64,000 nucleotides of DNA from Modicisalibacter muralis (GCF_900102945.1 NZ_FNGI01000005.1:62001-126000); one strand, 5' to 3'; shown: positions 29,306 to 39,668, counted from the first letter of the stretch. The notes: generated by a model from the sequence alone, not told the origin. Numbers and translations: made by a program.

Positions 29306-30397
29306 ATGGGTTTCAACTGCGGCATCGTCGGCTTGCCCAACGTCGGCAAGTCCACCCTATTCAACGCGCTGACCAAATCCGGCATCGACGCCGAGAACTT
29401 CCCGTTCTGCACCATCGAGCCCAATACCGGCATCGTGCCGATGCCCGATCCGCGCCTCGACAAATTGGCCGAGATCGTCAAACCGCAGAAGATCATACCG
29501 ACCACCATGGAGTTCGTGGATATCGCCGGGCTGGTGGCGGGCGCCTCCAAGGGCGAAGGGCTGGGCAACCAGTTTCTGGCCAATATCCGCGAAACCGATG
29601 CCATCGCCCACGTGGTGCGCTGCTTCGACAACGACAATGTCATTCATGTCGCCAACCAGGTCGACCCGCGCGCCGATATCGAAATCATCAACATGGAACT
29701 GGCGTTGGCCGATCTCGATACCGTCGAGCGCGCCATCCAACGCCTGGTACGTATCGCCAAGGGCGGCGACAAGGACGCCATCGCCACCAAGGCGATCCTC
29801 GAGCGCATCCAGCCGCATCTCGCCGAGGGCCTGCCGCTGCGTAGCTTCGGCCTCGATGCCGATGAAATCCGCCAGCTGCGCAGCTTCGGCTTTCTGACCC
29901 TGAAACCGACCATGTACATCGCCAACGTCAATGACGACGGCTTCGAAGACAATCCCTACCTGGATGTCGTGCGCGAGATCGCCGCCGAGGAAGATGCCGT
30001 GGTGGTTCCGGTGTGCAACCAACTGGAATCCGAGATCGCCGAGCTCGACGATGAGGAGCGCGACATGTTCCTCGCCGATCTCGGCATGCAGGAGCCCGGT
30101 CTCGACCGAGTGATCCGCGCCGGTTACCAGCTGCTCGGCCTACAGACCTACTTCACCGCCGGGGTCAAGGAAGTGCGTGCCTGGACGGTCAAGGTCGGCG
30201 CCACCGCACCGCAGGCCGCCGGCGTCATTCACACCGACTTCGAGAAGGGGTTTATCCGCGCCGAAGTGATCGGCTACGACGACTTCGTCACCCTGGGTGG
30301 CGAACAAGCCGCCAAGGACGCCGGCAAGTGGCGCCTGGAAGGCAAGGAGTACGTAGTCAAGGACGGCGACGTGGTGCATTTCCGCTTTAATGTCTAG
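29306..30397 (+). CDS. ychF: Redox-regulated ribosome-binding ATPase YchF
   Basis: A 363-residue Obg-family P-loop protein. The N-terminus [20 protein letters not shown] carries the G1 motif, and [26 protein letters not shown] the switch regions. The GTP-specificity motif is replaced by the ATP-favouring NVND of YchF ([12 protein letters not shown]), and the C-terminal TGS-like domain is [13 protein letters not shown]. Start chosen at the ATG with AGGAAG upstream; the open frame further upstream is not conserved. Confidence 0.95.
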   Translation: MGFNCGIVGLPNVGKSTLFNALTKSGIDAENFPFCTIEPNTGIVPMPDPRLDKLAEIVKPQKIIPTTMEFVDIAGLVAGASKGEGLGNQFLANIRETDAIAHVVRCFDNDNVIHVANQVDPRADIEIINMELALADLDTVERAIQRLVRIAKGGDKDAIATKAILERIQPHLAEGLPLRSFGLDADEIRQLRSFGFLTLKPTMYIANVNDDGFEDNPYLDVVREIAAEEDAVVVPVCNQLESEIAELDDEERDMFLADLGMQEPGLDRVIRAGYQLLGLQTYFTAGVKEVRAWTVKVGATAPQAAGVIHTDFEKGFIRAEVIGYDDFVTLGGEQAAKDAGKWRLEGKEYVVKDGDVVHFRFNV

Positions 30398-30423
30398 CGG
30401 AGCATGCATCCGCAAGGATAGTT

Positions 30424-30452
30424 ACACCGCTGCATTGCCCATGCAGCGGTGT
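30424..30452. terminator. 12-bp hairpin between ychF and metY
   Basis: ACACCGCTGCAT - TGCCC - ATGCAGCGGTGT is a perfect 12-bp stem between two convergent genes, followed by CTTCGT. The position and symmetry fit a shared bidirectional terminator. Confidence 0.65.
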
Positions 30453-30470
30453 CTTCGTAAAGCACCGCTT

Positions 30471-31745
30471 TCAGATCTGTGATTTAGCCAATGCCTGGTC
30501 GATATCGGCGATAAGATCATCGACATGCTCGATGCCAATGGATAGCCGCACCATATCGGCCGTGACCCCAGCCGCCTTGAGTTCGTCATCGTTGAGTTGG
30601 CGATGGGTGGTCGCCGCCGGGATCGATGAGCAGGTCTTGGCGTCCCCGATATTGACCAGCCGCAGGATCAACTGCAGCGCATCATAGAATTTCACCCCCG
30701 CCTCGCGGCCGCCCTGGATACCGAAACTGAGAATTCCCGATGCCTGGCCCTTCATGTAGCGCTTGGCCAGTGCATGATCCTTATGGCTTTCCAGACCGGC
30801 GTATTGCACCCAGGAGACCTTGGGATGGCCTTCCAGGTATTTAGCCACCCGCCGGGTATTATCGCTGATGCGCTCGATACGTAACGCGAGCGTCTCCAGC
30901 CCCTGCAACAAATTCCACGCCGCCTGGGCGGAGAGCGCCGCGCCCATATTGCGCAGCGGCACCACTCGGGCACGGGCGATAAAGGCGGCTTCCCCGACAT
31001 CACGGGTATAGCTGATGCCGTGATAGGAAACGTCCGGTTCGTTGAGCAGCGCAAAGCGCTGGGGATGGTCGGCCCAAGGAAACTTGCCGGAATCGACGAT
31101 CACCCCACCTACCGTCGTGCCGTGCCCGCCAATGTATTTGGTGGCGGAATGAATGACGATATCGGCGCCATCTTCGATGGGGCGCCAGAGGAAAGGCGTC
31201 GCCACGGTATTGTCGACGATCACTGGTACGCCGTGGCGGTGAGCAACGTCGACCAATGCCCGCATATCAACGACACTGCCCGATGGGTTACCGATACTTT
31301 CACAGAATACCGCCTTGGTACGCGCATCGATCAGTGCCTCGATGCCCCGGAGATCATCCTTGTCGGCAAAGCGCGCTTCGATACCCTGCCGCGGCAGGGT
31401 ATGAGCGAACAAGTTATAGGTTCCACCATACAACTCACTGATCGAGACGATGTTGTCGCCGGCTTCGGCGATGGTTTGAATGGCATAGGTAATTGCCGCC
31501 ATCCCCGAGGCCACTGCGAGCCCGGCTATTCCCCCTTCCAGCGCGGCAATGCGCTGCTCTAGCACGGCGCAGGTCGGATTCATGATCCTCGAATAGATAT
31601 TACCTTCGACCTTGAGATCGAACAGATCGGCGGCATGCTGAGCGTCGTCGAAGGAGAACGACGTGGTTTGGTGGATAGGCACCGCCACGGCATGCTGGTT
31701 ATCAGGCTCATAGGCATGGTGCAGTGCAATCGTTTCGGGCTTCAT
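30471..31745 (-). CDS. metY: O-acetylhomoserine (thiol)-lyase / sulfhydrylase
   Basis: A 424-residue PLP enzyme of the Cys/Met metabolism family, probably making homocysteine from O-acetylhomoserine and sulfide. MKPETIALHHAYEPDNQHAVAVP, YSRIMNPTCAVLEQRIAALEGG and the PLP-lysine block HSATKYIGGHGT (Lys near residue 206) are diagnostic, as is the C-terminal RLSIGIEHVDDLIADIDQAL. The start is the ATG at the conserved N-terminus. O-succinylhomoserine as substrate cannot be excluded. Confidence 0.92.
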   Translation of the reverse strand: MKPETIALHHAYEPDNQHAVAVPIHQTTSFSFDDAQHAADLFDLKVEGNIYSRIMNPTCAVLEQRIAALEGGIAGLAVASGMAAITYAIQTIAEAGDNIVSISELYGGTYNLFAHTLPRQGIEARFADKDDLRGIEALIDARTKAVFCESIGNPSGSVVDMRALVDVAHRHGVPVIVDNTVATPFLWRPIEDGADIVIHSATKYIGGHGTTVGGVIVDSGKFPWADHPQRFALLNEPDVSYHGISYTRDVGEAAFIARARVVPLRNMGAALSAQAAWNLLQGLETLALRIERISDNTRRVAKYLEGHPKVSWVQYAGLESHKDHALAKRYMKGQASGILSFGIQGGREAGVKFYDALQLILRLVNIGDAKTCSSIPAATTHRQLNDDELKAAGVTADMVRLSIGIEHVDDLIADIDQALAKSQI

Positions 31746-31887
31746 GGCGTGAGACCTTGTTTTGGTTAGTCTGTCGATGCTAACCAACTCTGCGCGCAAC
31801 GACCAATATCGTTGGGCCGCCACTTTCACCGACGCGCATTTGATTGACTTATCATGGACTTACCAGTATGGTATCGCCGCGTTGAAT

Positions 31888-31964
31888 GGCTACGTAGCTC
31901 AGCTGGTTAGAGCACATCACTCATAATGATGGGGTCCCCTGTTCGAATCAGGGCGTAGCCACCA
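31888..31964 (+). tRNA. tRNA-Met (CAU), elongator type
   Basis: A 77-nt cloverleaf with encoded CCA. The acceptor stem GGCTACG pairs with CGTAGCC, the D-arm is GCTCAGCTGGTTAGAGC, the anticodon arm is ATCACTCATAATGAT with CAT, and the T-arm is CCCCTGTTCGAATCAGGGC. It lacks the C1:A72 mismatch and the three G-C anticodon-stem pairs of the initiator, so it is the elongator (an Ile-lysidine tRNA is less likely). Confidence 0.93.
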
Positions 31965-31975
31965 CGGAACACACG

Positions 31976-32006
31976 AATCCCGGCGGGCATACCTGCCGGG
32001 ATTTTC
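31976..32006 (+). terminator. Rho-independent terminator after tRNA-Met
   Basis: AATCCCGGCGGG - CATA - CCTGCCGGGATT forms a 12-bp stem with one G-T pair, followed by TTCGGTTTT. It ends the tRNA transcript and lies just beyond the murB stop on the opposite strand, so it may also serve that operon. Confidence 0.75.
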
Positions 32007-32010
32007 GGTT

Positions 32011-33024
32011 TTACGCCGGCTGGCCCATCAAACGCGGTTCGCGCTCCAGCACCACACCAAAGCGACGCTCCACCTCGTCGACCACGCGCTGGGCGAGTGC
32101 CAGCAGCTCCTCGGCGCTACCGCCGCCATAATGCACCAGCACCAGCGCCTGGCGCTCGTGAATGCCGACATGACCGTCGCGCAAGCCCTTGAGACCGCAT
32201 TGATCGATCAGCCAGCCGGCGGCCAGCTTGACGCGGCCATCGGCGAGCGGGAAATGTGGCAAATCCGGATGACTGGCGAGCAGCGCCTGAGCCTGCTCGG
32301 CACTCGTCACCGGGTTCTTGAAGAAGCTGCCGGCATTGCCAAGCCTTGTCGGGTCGGGCAGCTTTTCGCGGCGCACCGCGCTGACCGCGGCAACCACCTC
32401 GCTGGCGGTGGGTGTATTGCATAGGCGCGTGGCCAGATCACCATAGTCGAGCCGTGGCCGCGCTCGTTTGGAAACCCGTAGCACCAACTGGGTGATGACC
32501 ACGCGGCCGTCCAGCGCATGCTTGAAGATGCTGTCGCGATAGCCGAAGGCGCAGTCGTCTCGGCCGAGGATTTCTTCTCGCCAATCGTCGAGATGCAGCA
32601 GATGCACTTGTTCCAGCACGTCGGCCAGTTCGACACCGTAGGCACCGATGTTCTGGATCGGCGCAGCGCCAACATTGCCGGGAATCAAGGCGAGATTCTC
32701 GGTACCCCACAGCTCGAAAGCAGCCAATTCCTCGACCAGACCGTGCCAGTTCATGCCGGCGCCGACATGCACGCGCACCTTGCCCTGCCCGACGTCTTCG
32801 AGCCGCCAATCGGCAAAGGTCGGCTGCAGCGTCAGCCCCGGCAGATACGGGCGCAGCACCAGGTTGCTGCCGCCACCCAACATGCTCAGCGGCCAGCCCT
32901 GTTCGGCCGCCTGACGCAGCGCATCGCGCAGCGCGGCGATGCTGTCGGCGGCGACAAAGCGCTCGGCCCGGCTCGGCATGCCCAACGTATTGGCGCCGGT
33001 AAGATCAACGTCACGCTGGATCAT
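32011..33024 (-). CDS. murB: UDP-N-acetylenolpyruvoylglucosamine reductase
   Basis: A 337-residue FAD enzyme of peptidoglycan precursor synthesis. The FAD motif is SMLGGGSNLVLR, with IPGNVGAAPIQNIGAYGVE, FGYRDSIFKHAL and GNAGSFFKNPV (serine/phenylalanine of the active-site loop) clearly visible; the C-terminal extension is E. coli-type (type I). Start chosen at the ATG giving MIQRDVDLTGANTLG. 10 nt after kdsB in the envelope cluster. Confidence 0.95.
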   Translation of the reverse strand: MIQRDVDLTGANTLGMPSRAERFVAADSIAALRDALRQAAEQGWPLSMLGGGSNLVLRPYLPGLTLQPTFADWRLEDVGQGKVRVHVGAGMNWHGLVEELAAFELWGTENLALIPGNVGAAPIQNIGAYGVELADVLEQVHLLHLDDWREEILGRDDCAFGYRDSIFKHALDGRVVITQLVLRVSKRARPRLDYGDLATRLCNTPTASEVVAAVSAVRREKLPDPTRLGNAGSFFKNPVTSAEQAQALLASHPDLPHFPLADGRVKLAAGWLIDQCGLKGLRDGHVGIHERQALVLVHYGGGSAEELLALAQRVVDEVERRFGVVLEREPRLMGQPA

Positions 33025-33034
33025 GCAGACTCCA

Positions 33035-33844
33035 TCAAGGCTTTCGCTGCGTTTCTTGAAGGTCGACCCAGCGCCGCACGCGCTCCAGGTCTTCGGCGGT
33101 ATCGACACCCGCCGGATGCGGTTCGGCACTCAGCGCCACCTGAATATGATGGCCATGATGCAGCGCCCGCAACTGTTCGAGCTGTTCGAGGCGTTCCAGA
33201 GGGCTGGGTTGCCAGGTGACGTATTCGGCGAGAAAACCGGCGCGATAGGCGTATAGGCCGATATGGCGCAGCCAGGTATCGGTGCCGAGTCCTGCGCCGG
33301 GCCGCGCCACGGGCCCTTGGTGCCAGGCTTCGCGATCCCATGCCTCTCGATTCCAAGGCACAGGCGCCCGCGAGAAGTACAGCGCCCGGCCGAGCCGGTT
33401 GCAGACCACCTTGACCGCATTGGGATTGAACAACGTCTCGCTATCGTCGATCGGTTCGGCCAGGGTCGCTATCGAAGCCTCGGAGTCGGCGACCAGACGC
33501 GCCGCGACCTGATCGATCAGTGCCGCCGGCAGCAGCGGCTCGTCGCCCTGCACATTGACGACAATGGCGTCGTCGGCCAAACCCAGCCGCCTGGCGACCT
33601 CGGCCAGGCGATCGGTGCCCGATGGGTGATCGGCCGCGGTCAGCAGCGCTTCGCCACCGGCCGACTCGACCGCCGTCTTGACGCGGGAATCATCGGTGGC
33701 CACCACCACCCGCGCCGCGCGACTTTCGCAAGCGCGTTGCCAGACCCGCACCACCATCGGCACCCCGCCGATATCCAGCAATGGCTTACCCGGCAAGCGG
33801 CTGGAGCCATAACGCGCCGGGATGACCACCACGAAATCGCTCAT
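33035..33844 (-). CDS. kdsB: 3-deoxy-manno-octulosonate cytidylyltransferase
   Basis: A 269-residue enzyme that activates Kdo as CMP-Kdo for LPS core synthesis. N-terminal [39 protein letters not shown] and [11 protein letters not shown] are diagnostic. The start overlaps the upstream Trm112-like gene. Confidence 0.95.
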   Translation of the reverse strand: MSDFVVVIPARYGSSRLPGKPLLDIGGVPMVVRVWQRACESRAARVVVATDDSRVKTAVESAGGEALLTAADHPSGTDRLAEVARRLGLADDAIVVNVQGDEPLLPAALIDQVAARLVADSEASIATLAEPIDDSETLFNPNAVKVVCNRLGRALYFSRAPVPWNREAWDREAWHQGPVARPGAGLGTDTWLRHIGLYAYRAGFLAEYVTWQPSPLERLEQLEQLRALHHGHHIQVALSAEPHPAGVDTAEDLERVRRWVDLQETQRKP

Positions 33845-34110
33845 GCCGATGGCTTTCCCTTGCCGTTCGCCATGTCTCGGCTATCGGTTTCCGGCCCCGA
33901 AGTCTTGCCAGGCTCCGGCCCCGCCGCCTTACCCAGCTTCTCGTCGGCATCCATCAGCCGGGCCTCTTCTTCGAGCATGACCGGAATGTCATCGCGAATG
34001 GGATAGGCCAGGCCATCGTAATGGCACTTGAGCTCGCCGCGCTCACGATCGTATTTGAGCTTGCCCTGGCACAGCGGGCAGACCAGCATGGCCAATAATT
34101 CCTTATCCAT
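33841..34110 (-). CDS. Trm112 family small protein (YcaR-like)
   Basis: An 89-residue Trm112-domain protein. The N-terminal [20 protein letters not shown] has one CxxC, and [23 protein letters not shown] is the conserved second half. The remaining 30 residues are a charged, Gly/Pro-rich tail not found in short homologs. Its standard place is between lpxK and kdsB. Function is not established in bacteria. Confidence 0.88.
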   Translation of the reverse strand: MDKELLAMLVCPLCQGKLKYDRERGELKCHYDGLAYPIRDDIPVMLEEEARLMDADEKLGKAAGPEPGKTSGPETDSRDMANGKGKPSA

Positions 34111-35168
34111 TACTTACCTCGTATCGCGGAAGAAGCGGCGTGGTTGTGGTGATTAAAGCCCGACGCTTGCAGCCTGGCAAGCCGACCACGCAGCCAGTCG
34201 GCAAAGGCCGGCTCGGGGCAGGCCTCGACGTCCAGCGCCCAGCAACGCTCATCGGCGAAGGGCCGGCATTTCACCGCGTCCTTGGCGGTCATCACCACCG
34301 GCCGGTCATCGCCGAACTGCAGATCCTTGGCGCCGTAGCGATGATGGTCGGGCAAGGGATGCGCCTCGAACGCCACGCCCAACGACTCCAGCGTCGTGAA
34401 AAAACGCTGTGGATTGCCGATGCCGGCCAGCGCATGCACGCGACCCTCGAACGGCAGTTCATGCGCTGGATGACAAACGCCATCGACAAGGCGACGCCAG
34501 CGCGCCGGCTGTAGTTGCATAAGCTGCATGAGTTGCATGCGCTGGCTGGACAGCGCAAGCGGCTGCCTAGGCTGGCCATTGACGATCACCGCATCGACCT
34601 CAGCGAGACGCGACAATGGCTCACGCAGTGGCCCCGCCGGCAGACAACACGCATTGCCAAAACCGCGTTCGCCGTCGACCACCAGCAACTCGATATCACG
34701 CCCCAGCGCCAGGTGCTGCAAGCCATCGTCACTGATGACGATATCGCAGCCGGCGGCGATCAGCTGGCGTGCGCCGCGGGGCCGGTCGGGGTCAACCACC
34801 ACCGGCAAGCCGGTCTGCTGAGCCAGCATCAGCGGCTCGTCGCCCGAGTGAGTCACCAGGCTATCGACGCCGACGTAAAGCGGATAGCGCGGTGCCTTTC
34901 CGCCATAGCCGCGCGACACGATGCCCGGTCGCCAGCCCTGCTCGGCGAGCCAGCGCCCCAGCCAGGCGACCAGTGGCGATTTACCGGTACCGCCAAGGGT
35001 AATATTGCCGACCACGATCACCGGTACCGGCGCGCGCCATACCGGCTTGCGCCCATTGAGGTAAGCATCCCGGCGCTTGGCTACCGCCGCGCGGTACAGC
35101 CACTCGAGCGGGCGCAACGCCTTGAGCCAACCTGCATCGCGATAGCCGGCGTCGAGCCAACGACTCAC
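34110..35168 (-). CDS. lpxK: Tetraacyldisaccharide 4'-kinase
   Basis: A 352-residue inner-membrane-associated kinase that adds the 4'-phosphate of lipid A. N-terminal WLDAGYRDAGWLKALRPLEW, the Walker A VIVVGNITLGGTGKSPLVAW (about residues 51-70) and ISDDGLQHLALGRDIE are diagnostic. Start placed at a GTG that overlaps the msbA stop (GTGA) and has AGGAGG 4 nt upstream; the longer frame enters msbA. Confidence 0.93.
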   Translation of the reverse strand: MSRWLDAGYRDAGWLKALRPLEWLYRAAVAKRRDAYLNGRKPVWRAPVPVIVVGNITLGGTGKSPLVAWLGRWLAEQGWRPGIVSRGYGGKAPRYPLYVGVDSLVTHSGDEPLMLAQQTGLPVVVDPDRPRGARQLIAAGCDIVISDDGLQHLALGRDIELLVVDGERGFGNACCLPAGPLREPLSRLAEVDAVIVNGQPRQPLALSSQRMQLMQLMQLQPARWRRLVDGVCHPAHELPFEGRVHALAGIGNPQRFFTTLESLGVAFEAHPLPDHHRYGAKDLQFGDDRPVVMTAKDAVKCRPFADERCWALDVEACPEPAFADWLRGRLARLQASGFNHHNHAASSAIRGK

Positions 35169-36904
35169 GACGCCTCCTGGAACTGCAACTGATGCAGCGC
35201 GGCATAGGCGCCATCGCATGCGATCAATTCATCGTGGGTGCCACTCTCGACGATCTCGCCCTGCTCCATGACCAGGATGCGATCGGCGCGTTCGACGGTC
35301 GACAGGCGATGCGCGATGACGAACGTGGTCCGTCCGCGACAGACTTCCTCGAGGGCACGTTGGATGTAGCGCTCGGATTCGGTGTCCAATGCCGAGGTCG
35401 CCTCGTCCAGAATCAGCAGCGGCGCGTTCTTGAAGATCGCCCGGGCGATGGCCAGGCGCTGGCGCTGGCCGCCCGAGAGCATCACGCCGTTGTCGCCGAC
35501 TTCGGTATCGTAACCCTGCGGCATGCGTACGATGAACTCGTCGGCATAGGCCGCCTTGGCGGCCGCCTCGATCGCCTCGCGATCGGCATTGGGCACGCCA
35601 TAGGCGATGTTGTCGGCGATGCTGGCGTTGAATAGCGTGACCTGCTGGGTGACCAGGGCGATCTGTTGGCGCAACGGCGATAGACGATACTCCTCCAGTG
35701 CCACACCATCGAGGGTGATCCGCCCGGCACTCGGCTGATAAAAGCGCGGCAACAAACCCATCAGGGTCGATTTGCCGCTACCCGAACGCCCGACGATGGC
35801 GATCATTTCACCGGGCGCCACCTCGAGATCGATACCCTTGAGCACGTCGGGCAGGCCCTCGCCATAACGAAAGCGCACCGACTCGAAACGCACACGCCCT
35901 TCGATGTTGTCGGGCGTTCGCTCACCTTCGTCGCTTTCTCCGGGGACTTCGAGCAATCCGAACAACTCCTGGGACGCCGCCAGGCCTCGTTGAATCTGGC
36001 TATTGATTTCGGTGAGCTGCTTGACCGGCTTGGCCATCAGTGCGGCGGCGGTAATGAACGCCACGAACTCGCCGGCGTTCATGCTGGCCATCAGCTCCGG
36101 CGCCATCGCCAGCCATACCAGGCCGGCCAGGGCGACGGCGATCAGCAACTGGATGATCGGCGTGCTGGTGGCCTTGGTCAGCGCCTCCTTCATGCTCTGT
36201 TCGCGATTGTATTCACTGGCCGCGGCGAAGCGGCGCTTCTCGAACTCCTCGGCGCCGTGCGTGCGCACTACCCGATAGCCGGTCAGGGCTTCCGAGGCGA
36301 CGTGCGTGACTTCACCCATGGAGTTCTGGATACGCCGCGAGATACGCCGAAAGCGCTTGCTGGCGATGCTGACCACGCCACCAATCAGCGGTGTGACGGC
36401 GAGAAAAGCCAGGGTCAGTAACCAATTGGTCCATAGTAGATAACCGATAAGGCCGATAACGAACAGCCCCTCGCGCAGGGCAATGGTAATCGCCTTGGTC
36501 GCCGCGCCGGTGACCTGCTCGACATGATAGGTGACTCGCGAGATCAGATGGCCGCTGGAGTGAGAATCGAAGAAGCTCCCCGGCAGATGCAACATGTGGT
36601 TGAAAACATGACAGCGCAGCGCATGCACCACGTTACGCGCGACGTTGCTCATGCAATAGGTGCCCAGGAACGTGCCCACGCCACGCGCCGCGAACATGCC
36701 GATAACGAACAACGGCAGGAACAGCCGAAAGCCCGCATCGGGGTTCTCGATACCGTTGATCAAGCGCTTCATCAGCTCGGCTAGCGCAGTGCTCGATGCC
36801 GCGTAGATGGCATAGCCAAGCACTGCCGCGGCGAACCATTTCCAATGGGGTTTGACGTAGCCAAGCAGGCGTCGATACAGGGTCAAACTGGTCGCTTGGA
36901 TCAC
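35165..36904 (-). CDS. msbA: Lipid A export ATP-binding/permease protein MsbA
   Basis: A 579-residue half-size ABC exporter that flips lipid A across the inner membrane. The N-terminal membrane domain is followed by an ATPase with Walker A VGRSGSGKSTLMGLLPRFY, signature MLSGGQRQRLAIARAI, Walker B LLILDEATSALDTESE and H-loop VIAHRLSTVERAD. Overlaps exbD and lpxK by 4 nt at each end. Confidence 0.95.
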   Translation of the reverse strand: MIQATSLTLYRRLLGYVKPHWKWFAAAVLGYAIYAASSTALAELMKRLINGIENPDAGFRLFLPLFVIGMFAARGVGTFLGTYCMSNVARNVVHALRCHVFNHMLHLPGSFFDSHSSGHLISRVTYHVEQVTGAATKAITIALREGLFVIGLIGYLLWTNWLLTLAFLAVTPLIGGVVSIASKRFRRISRRIQNSMGEVTHVASEALTGYRVVRTHGAEEFEKRRFAAASEYNREQSMKEALTKATSTPIIQLLIAVALAGLVWLAMAPELMASMNAGEFVAFITAAALMAKPVKQLTEINSQIQRGLAASQELFGLLEVPGESDEGERTPDNIEGRVRFESVRFRYGEGLPDVLKGIDLEVAPGEMIAIVGRSGSGKSTLMGLLPRFYQPSAGRITLDGVALEEYRLSPLRQQIALVTQQVTLFNASIADNIAYGVPNADREAIEAAAKAAYADEFIVRMPQGYDTEVGDNGVMLSGGQRQRLAIARAIFKNAPLLILDEATSALDTESERYIQRALEEVCRGRTTFVIAHRLSTVERADRILVMEQGEIVESGTHDELIACDGAYAALHQLQFQEAS

Positions 36905-37338
36905 GGCGTCTCCGCTTGTTTCGATATATCGCTCGCGGGAATGGCGCGAGTCGCGATACGCACACGCACGATGCCCAATGCCGCTGCCTGGTCCAGCGCG
37001 GAGACCACCGCCGCATGGGTGGCCTGCGCATCCGCTTCGATCACCAGGCCATGCTCACGGGCGCTATCGGCGCGCTCGGCCAGCGCCTCGCGTAGCGTGC
37101 GGGTCGTGGTGAACGTCTGCTCGCCAAGGCGATAGTCGCCCGCCTGCGTTACCGAGAGCGTGACGGGCGACTGCTCCAGGGGCGCACCGCTCTCGCTCGT
37201 CGGCAGGCTCAATTCCAGCGCCTGACGGGTCTCGAAGGTGGTCGAGACCATGAAGAAGATCAACAACAGGAACACCACGTCGATCAGTGGCGTCAGGTTG
37301 ACCTCGACCGGCTCGCGGTGCGTGCGCGGGAATTTCAC
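36901..37338 (-). CDS. exbD: Biopolymer transport protein ExbD/TolR
   Basis: A 145-residue inner-membrane protein with one TM segment (LTPLIDVVFLLLIFFMVSTTF) carrying the conserved membrane aspartate (D21). The rest is a periplasmic domain. With the upstream ExbB-like gene it forms a proton-driven motor. In this msbA/comEC-linked position its energised partner is not known. Confidence 0.92.
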   Translation of the reverse strand: MKFPRTHREPVEVNLTPLIDVVFLLLIFFMVSTTFETRQALELSLPTSESGAPLEQSPVTLSVTQAGDYRLGEQTFTTTRTLREALAERADSAREHGLVIEADAQATHAAVVSALDQAAALGIVRVRIATRAIPASDISKQAETP

Positions 37339-38033
37339 GCGCGGTTCTCCCCGCTCCCAAGAGCATCGCGGCTTTCCCGGGCACCCGGGCGCTCACGTGG
37401 CTCGCGCCGTTCGGCCAGCGTCAGTTCACCGCCATGGTGAGCGAGATACTCGACCACCTGGCCGGCCTGTTCCTCCATGCGCACGGTGATGTCTTCGATA
37501 CGACGCTGGAAATAGCGATGAAACATCAGCGCCGGGATGGCCACGGTCAAGCCCGCCGCGGTGGTCACCAGGGCCTGTGAAATGCCACCGGCCAGATCCG
37601 CGGTGCGCTCGGCGCCGTTGGCGCTGACGATCACCGAGAATACCTCGATCATGCCGACCACGGTGCCCAACAGGCCGATCAGCGGGGTGATCGAGGCGAT
37701 CGTGCCCAGCGGGCTCAGAAAGCGCTGCATGTCGTGAATCACCGCAGTCGCCGCTTCCTGCAGGCGCGAACGCACCTGATCGTGGCCAAGCCGAGCGTTG
37801 CGCAGCCCGGCAGCGAGTACCGCGCCAAGCGGCGAATGGCTTTCCAGCCAATAGAGATTGACCTGGCCCTGATGAATCAGTTCGCACACCTCCTGACCCA
37901 GGCCCGTCGGTGCGATGCGCGAGGCCCTGAGGCTCCACAGCCGCTCGATGATGATTACCGTGGCGACCAGCGAACAACCGAGGATCGGCAGCATCAGCCA
38001 CCCACCGGCTATCAGGGCGTCGAGTACATCCAT
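37335..38033 (-). CDS. exbB: MotA/TolQ/ExbB proton channel family protein
   Basis: A 232-residue protein with three membrane segments (GGWLMLPILGCSLVATVIII near the N-terminus, then ASITPLIGLLGTVVGMIEVF and ALVTTAAGLTVAIPALMFHRYF). The GLLGTVVGM and TAAGLTVAIPA blocks are the family signature. Coupled to exbD by a 4-nt overlap; 48 nt downstream of comEC in the direction of transcription. Confidence 0.93.
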   Translation of the reverse strand: MDVLDALIAGGWLMLPILGCSLVATVIIIERLWSLRASRIAPTGLGQEVCELIHQGQVNLYWLESHSPLGAVLAAGLRNARLGHDQVRSRLQEAATAVIHDMQRFLSPLGTIASITPLIGLLGTVVGMIEVFSVIVSANGAERTADLAGGISQALVTTAAGLTVAIPALMFHRYFQRRIEDITVRMEEQAGQVVEYLAHHGGELTLAERREPRERPGARESRDALGSGENRA

Positions 38034-38081
38034 GCGTCTGTCTCCTGGTCAAGCGTGCCAGTATGCATAGTAAGTCAAGGG

Positions 38082-39668
38082 TTACTGACTCTTTTGATGC
38101 GGCGATTCTACCGCAAGGCAGCCTACTCCGACACCAACGTCCCGACCCGGCAAGGGCCGCTGCGTCGTCACCCCGTGGGCCTGCGCCGCACCCAGCCACA
38201 GCGTCAGCGCCCCATCGACGGCGGTATTCCACAAACAGCTCCCCGCTTCGCGAAAGCGCCGTACCACCTCGTCGTGCGGGTGGCCATGCGAATTATCGCG
38301 CCCGGCGCTGAACATCACATGCTCAGGACCGGTTGCCGCCACCCAGGCCGGCGATGAACTGGTACGGCTACCGTGATGCCCGGCTACCAGCAGGGTAACG
38401 TCATCGGGCAGCGAGGCCAGCAGTTGCGCTTCGATATCCGCCCCGATATCACCGCTGATCAGCAGTCGCTGGCCATCGACTTCGACCAGCAGCACGCAGG
38501 AACGGTCATTGCTGGCCAGTGCCGAGGGGTCGTCGGTCGGCCACAAGAAGCGAAACGCGACACCGTCCCACTGCCAGTGCCGCCCGGCTCGGCAGGCAAC
38601 GGCATCGACACCCAACGCATCGACACCGGGCGTCCACCAGCGCACCACCTCATGGTCGTCGCGCAGCGCCTGGATACCGCCGGCATGATCGTTGTCGCTG
38701 TGGCTGATGACGACGGCGTCGAAATATTGCCCTGCGGGCCATAGCGTCGCCAATGGCATGAACCCGGAGCCGAAGCGTGGGCCGCTGTCATAGAGCAGGC
38801 GATGATTGGCGGTGCGCAACTCGATCAACTGCCCCTGGCCAATGTCATACACGCGCACCCGCAATTGCCCCTCGGTCATCATCGGGGGCGTCAAGGTCAT
38901 GGCCAATACGATGAGCGCGATACTGCCGGCCCAGCGCGGCGCCCTGGCGAGCCCCGGTAGCGCCCAGAGTGCGCTGAGTAGTCCCAGAATCAACACCAAC
39001 GGCATTAGCCGCCAGGGCTGCGGCTGCCAGACCGGCAGCCAGTTGGCCGCAGCGACCAGACCTGCATGAACCCAATGCGCCAGCCAACCGAACAGCATCC
39101 AGCACGGCTCCATCAATGGCGGCACCCAGGCCAACAGCCAACCCACCAGCCCCAACGGCACCATCACGCTGCCCACCACCGGCACCGCCAACAGGTTGAC
39201 CAGCGGCGATACCGGCGCCACCCGTTCGAACGTCAGCAGCACCGCCCCGGCCATCAGCGGCGCCAACAGGCACTGCGTACGTAGTAGCGCGATCAGCCAA
39301 CCACGCACGCCGCGCGGTCGCATACGCCCTTGCCAGATCAGGATCAACAACGCCACGGCGACGAACGACAACCACAGCCCCGGCTGCCACAGGGCCAGGG
39401 GGTCGATTAGCACCACGATCGCCAGTGCCAGCCACCAGCCCTGCCAGGGGCCCGGCGCATGACGGCCACTGGCGACCCACATCGCCATCAGCGTCATGAT
39501 CATCGCGCGCATGGCCGGCGGCTCGAGACCCGATAGCCAGGCATAGCCTGCCGCGGCTGCCGCAGCACACCACCAGGGCCATGTCACCATGCGCCACTGT
39601 CGAGGCGTCGCGAGGCGCGTGTCGTTTGCAGCACAAAACTGCATAGCCATGCTTATTAAATTAAACAC
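38082..39668 (-). pseudogene. comEC: comEC, 3' part only; interrupted by a Tn7-like element
   Basis: Encodes the C-terminal about 515 residues of ComEC, the inner-membrane DNA uptake channel of natural transformation. It begins in the competence membrane domain (GYAWLSGLEPPAMRAMIMTLMAMW) and ends with the metallo-beta-lactamase-like domain (SHSDNDHAGGIQ, LLVAGHHGSRTSSS). Full-length ComEC is about 750-800 residues, so roughly a third, including the OB-fold and first membrane helices, is missing. Host similarity runs out near 39619. The last codons up to the apparent ATG lie inside the transposon end (TGT at 39620), so the open frame is a chance fusion. No 5' half of comEC occurs in the rest of the window. 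Competence is presumably lost. Confidence 0.87.

Noticed and set aside
39531-39562. Possible spacer-one protospacer in comEC near the element end (shared GGCATAGC)
   Set aside because: Aligned over 32 nt it matches at only 15 positions, close to chance, and the distance to the element end is longer than the usual 47-51 bp.
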